This document shows positions 61,030-64,000 of a stretch of 64,000 nt of DNA, in pieces (positions within the stretch are counted from its first letter, which is position 1; every line of letters begins with the position of its first letter). The notes under the pieces are model-generated. The model saw nothing but the letters and a program-made list of their open reading frames with translations, did not search any database and had not been told where the DNA came from. The DNA is from an uncultured Sphingobacteriaceae bacterium (GTDB taxonomy: Bacteria > Bacteroidota > Bacteroidia > Sphingobacteriales > Sphingobacteriaceae), in contig CAMPKC010000007.1 of the NCBI GenBank assembly GCA_946887045.1, positions 1 through 64,000 on the forward strand, in the 5' to 3' direction. The position numbers were made by a program, and so were the translations under genes.

Positions 61030-64000
61030 TCAAACTGCTTTATAGTACAACCAAACCCTTAATAGGGAGATCAGCTGGTCAATATCTACCGGCTTTGAAA
61101 TATAGTCGGATGCACCTGCTTTGATGCATTTTTCTCTGTCGCCTACCATTGCTTTCGCAGTGACAGCCAGAATTGGCAGATTTTTGAATTTCGGGTTACT
61201 TCTAATCTTTGTAGTGCTTTCATAACCGTCCATTTCCGGCATCATCATGTCCATTAATACAACATCAGTTTGCGGATTTTCTTCCAGGGCTTTCAAGGCT
61301 TCCCGTCCATCCGTGGCAGATATTACCTTCATCTTCAGTTGTTCAAGGGCTTTGGTCAGCGAAAATATATTCCTCACATCATCATCCGCTATCAAAACAG
61401 TTTTCCCACTTAATACCTCGCTTAGCTCCAATCCATTTCGTGCCGGATTAATAGTGGAATCTGTTTTCTTTTCTTCCACCAGGTGAAGGAAAAGGGCAAC
61501 TTCATCGAGTATACGCTGGTACGAGTGCGCCGTTTTCATAACAATACTGTCGGCGTAATATTTTAATCGTTTTTCTTCCGCCTTTGATAGGTTCTTTCCA
61601 GTGAAAATGATAATAGGAAGATTCTCAAGTCCGGGGTTCTTTTTGATGCTATCTAACGTTTCATAAGCATTCTGGTCGGGAATACCCATGTCCAGAATAA
61701 CGCATTCGGCATTATTTTTTAAGAGGGTAGCTATTCCTTCAGTCACTGAGCCTTTTATTTCAGAATTCACATTAAATGTTTCCAGGAAATAAGCCAGAGC
61801 CTTGGCATGTTGAGGGTTTTCTTCAATGATCAGAACTTTTTTCGGATGTCTGTTTAACGCGTCTTCTAATTTTAAAAACATTTGCTGCATCTGTTCGATG
61901 GCAACCGGCTTATTTATAAAATCTACCGCTCCTCTAATCAGGCTTTCTTTCTTAGCCTCTAAAGACGACATTATGTGAACGGGGATATGTCTTGTTGAAG
62001 CATTAGATTTTAATTCTTCCATTACTTCCCACCCGTCTTTTACAGGCAACTGAATGTCGAGTAAAATGGCAAGCGGATTATATTGGGTGGCCATTTCAAT
62101 TCCCTCGTCGCCACGCACAGCAACCAGCCCTTTATACCCAGTTTTCCGGGTATAATTTAATAAGGCTTTAGCGAAGTTTGTATCATCTTCAATTATCAGA
62201 ATTGTCTTATCATGTTCTGTTATGCTTTCGCGATCGTCAGGTATTTCCTGAGGGATAGAATTAACGATATATTTTATCTTGTTCTTTTCCGTTGCGCTTT
62301 GTTCTGTTCTTGAGATCGGGAGGGTTGCTGGACTAGCGAGTGTCACCGTTTCCTTTTTTTCTGTCCTGATAACCGGGATAATTAGTGTAAACTCGCTGCC
62401 TTTGCCTTCTTCACTCTCAACGTTCAGCTCTCCGCCTAATAACTTTGTAAGTTCTTTGCTGATGGATAGTCCGAGGCCGGTGCCTCCGAACTTTCTCCGC
62501 GTAGAACCGTCTGCTTGTTGAAATGCTCCAAATATATGCTGCTGTTTATTCTCGGGAATTCCAATACCGGTATCTTTTACCGAAAATTTTATCATTATCG
62601 GATTGTCAGTTGGAGATACTGATAAGATAACCTCGCCCTTTGACGTGAATTTTAGTGCGTTTGAAAGTAGATTTTTTATGATTTGCTCCAAACGCATTTT
62701 ATCTGTACTGATTTTCTTCGGTAAGTCAGAATCCAAATTGATTTTAAGATCCAGATTTTTTTCCCTGGCAATAGGAGCGAATAGGGATTTCATATCAGCA
62801 GCGATTTCTTTAACTGATACCTCGGCATACTCCAGATCCATTTTGCCAGATTCAATTTTAGACAGGTCTAATATTTCGTCAATGAGAGCGAGTAATCCAT
62901 TTCCCGAAGATTGAATTACTTTAGCATATTCAATTTGTTCATTCGAAAGGTTTTTTTCCGGATTTTCGTGCATCAACCTTGAAAGAAGAAGGATTGAGTT
63001 AAGTGGTGTTCTCAATTCGTGCGACATATTCGCCAGAAATTCTGACTTGTATTTTGTGCTGAGTTCCAGTTCTTCAGCTTTTTTCTGGATGTCCAGATTC
63101 CTTTCAACAATAAGCTGGTTTTTCTCTTCCAGACTCTTACTTCTTTCCTCAAGCTCGTGATTGGCTTGTAAAAGTTCTTCCTGCTGTACTTTTAGTTCTT
63201 CTTCAGATGCCTGTAGTTTTTGTGTTTGCGCCTCTAACTCGGTGTTTAAACTCTCTAATTCTGAATGCTGTGCCTGAAGCTCTTCAGCTTGAGCTTGAGT
63301 TTCTTCCAAAAGCTCCTGCATTTTCGTTCTGTTTTTCGAGGCATGAATAGCTATGGCAATGCTATGCGAAGCTTGCTGTAATAGGTTGGTTGAAGCCGGC
63401 GAAAACGGGTGCAGAGATCCAATTTCTATAATTCCTTCAATTATGTTATTATGAGTTAAAGGGATGATTAAAATGTATTTTGGCGTAGTTTCGCCACTTG
63501 CCGAACTGATTTTTAGATAATCTTCAGGAACGTCCTGGAGGTGTAAAACCTTTTTTTGTTTGGCGGCTTCACCTATTAAAGTTTCCCCAAAACTTAGTGT
63601 TTCCGGTGCTTTATAACTTTTTGAAAGGGCGAAACCTGCAGAAAAATGCAGAATTTCATGATCACTGGTGTAAAGAAGTCCTACACGGGCATCAACATAG
63701 TCAGCTATACAATTAAGCACATCCGAGCTTAAAACCTTGATTGTTTTTTCTCCTCTTATCTCATTGTTGATTAAAGTTAGCCCACTTTGAACCCAAATTT
63801 TCTCGGCATTTTCTTTTGAGAATTTTTGTAGCTCGTCTTTCATCTTTACCACAGCGCTTCCCAAAATGTCACCTTTGCTTCTGGGGGTTATGGTAATATC
63901 AAAATTTCCTTTGCCTATCGAGTCAGCAGCGCTTGCAAGAAGGTTATTATTTATATCAATTACTTTAATAGACTTTGAAAGACTGCCTATTACATCGTTA
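61030..64000 (-). CDS. Large hybrid sensor kinase, partial at the window edge (HAMP-GAF-HK-REC-REC-REC)
   Basis: The open frame runs to the right edge without a start, so about 989 residues are visible and the N terminus is missing. The first 55 residues (LLASAADSIGKGNFDITITP, KGDILGSAVVKM) form a HAMP domain, implying a membrane sensor beyond the edge. A GAF domain follows at about 85-220, a long Glu/Gln-rich coiled coil at 225-320, HisKA with MSHELRTPLNS (His about 327) and a HATPase. Three receivers follow: ILIIEDD/ILLDIQLP, VLIIEEN/VILDMGIP and VLIADDD/VLMDMMMP. A TTG at 63864 is not the start. Confidence 0.93.
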   Translation of the reverse strand, partial: NDVIGSLSKSIKVIDINNNLLASAADSIGKGNFDITITPRSKGDILGSAVVKMKDELQKFSKENAEKIWVQSGLTLINNEIRGEKTIKVLSSDVLNCIADYVDARVGLLYTSDHEILHFSAGFALSKSYKAPETLSFGETLIGEAAKQKKVLHLQDVPEDYLKISSASGETTPKYILIIPLTHNNIIEGIIEIGSLHPFSPASTNLLQQASHSIAIAIHASKNRTKMQELLEETQAQAEELQAQHSELESLNTELEAQTQKLQASEEELKVQQEELLQANHELEERSKSLEEKNQLIVERNLDIQKKAEELELSTKYKSEFLANMSHELRTPLNSILLLSRLMHENPEKNLSNEQIEYAKVIQSSGNGLLALIDEILDLSKIESGKMDLEYAEVSVKEIAADMKSLFAPIAREKNLDLKINLDSDLPKKISTDKMRLEQIIKNLLSNALKFTSKGEVILSVSPTDNPIMIKFSVKDTGIGIPENKQQHIFGAFQQADGSTRRKFGGTGLGLSISKELTKLLGGELNVESEEGKGSEFTLIIPVIRTEKKETVTLASPATLPISRTEQSATEKNKIKYIVNSIPQEIPDDRESITEHDKTILIIEDDTNFAKALLNYTRKTGYKGLVAVRGDEGIEMATQYNPLAILLDIQLPVKDGWEVMEELKSNASTRHIPVHIMSSLEAKKESLIRGAVDFINKPVAIEQMQQMFLKLEDALNRHPKKVLIIEENPQHAKALAYFLETFNVNSEIKGSVTEGIATLLKNNAECVILDMGIPDQNAYETLDSIKKNPGLENLPIIIFTGKNLSKAEEKRLKYYADSIVMKTAHSYQRILDEVALFLHLVEEKKTDSTINPARNGLELSEVLSGKTVLIADDDVRNIFSLTKALEQLKMKVISATDGREALKALEENPQTDVVLMDMMMPEMDGYESTTKIRSNPKFKNLPILAVTAKAMVGDREKCIKAGASDYISKPVDIDQLISLLRVWLYYKAV

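Noticed and set aside
61030..63864. Hybrid kinase as a complete gene starting at the TTG at 63864
   Set aside because: The same frame stays open to the window edge and encodes HAMP-like sequence, so the TTG is internal and the gene is truncated by the window.
1..64000. CRISPR array, insertion sequences, rRNA operon
   Set aside because: No regularly spaced repeats, no transposase-like protein or paired terminal repeats, and no rRNA-like sequence were seen on either strand.

Overview
This window looks like ordinary chromosomal DNA of a Bacteroidota bacterium, most likely of the order Sphingobacteriales (Pedobacter/Mucilaginibacter-like). The inference rests on three things: gene content (SusD-free but typical Bacteroidota families such as a DUF4369-type TlpA protein, YceI lipoproteins, a monofunctional short arginine decarboxylase, DUF6370, DUF6799, DUF3606, a PD40/beta-barrel metalloprotease); TAnnTTTG-type -7 promoter elements instead of sigma-70 boxes; and a general lack of Shine-Dalgarno sequences, with three clear exceptions. 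I see no insertion sequence, prophage, integrase, CRISPR array or rRNA. The only RNA-gene signal is a weak tRNA-like relic at the left edge.

Layout. 1-4.9 kb: dnaB, a divergent gap with a cluster of DnaA-box-like 9-mers, rlmB, then the sugar-nucleotide pair kdsD-manC. 4.9-13.1 kb: recQ-kdsA, gatB with a thioredoxin-like lipoprotein, an OmpR-type regulator, a RluA-type pseudouridine synthase and a PhyH oxygenase. 13.3-19.1 kb: an arginine-centred block (arginine decarboxylase, a fused arginine deiminase/CtlX hydrolase, argS). 19.1-23.7 kb: hbd, bioD, bioF, a Spy-like protein, and an XRE/S24 repressor divergent from a catalytically dead GIY-YIG protein. 23.7-32.9 kb: an outer-membrane metalloprotease, PBP1A, an omega-amidase/aminotransferase pair, DinB, YceI. 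33.0-41 kb: a PAS kinase with a decayed response-regulator gene behind it, Dabb, cyanase, M48 protease, ferredoxin with its reductase, LysR. 41-50.8 kb: aldo/keto reductase, ruvB, a membrane-anchored MutS-like ATPase, YceI-nitroreductase divergent from HxlR, NhaD, OmpA. 51-56.3 kb: secreted phosphatase, CHASE kinase, and a small stress set (DUF2267, Hsp20, DUF6799, DUF3606). 56.4-64 kb: lysC-lysA, then cheB, cheR, a response regulator and a large hybrid kinase that runs off the right edge.

How the parts fit. Several compact transcription units are evident from 0-4 base spacing or overlaps: kdsD-manC, recQ-kdsA, gatB-tlpA, bioF-bioD, reductase-ferredoxin, kinase-RR-cheR. The kinase/RR/CheR/CheB group has no CheA, CheW or receptor beside it and CheB lacks a receiver domain, so it is probably a signalling module unrelated to swimming. 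Most convergent gene pairs are separated by long, often near-perfect inverted repeats. Two of these share an identical 16-base arm, which points to a dispersed palindromic element that may also serve as a bidirectional terminator.

No intergenic stretch exceeds about 300 bases except 34904-35207, which holds the decayed response-regulator gene.
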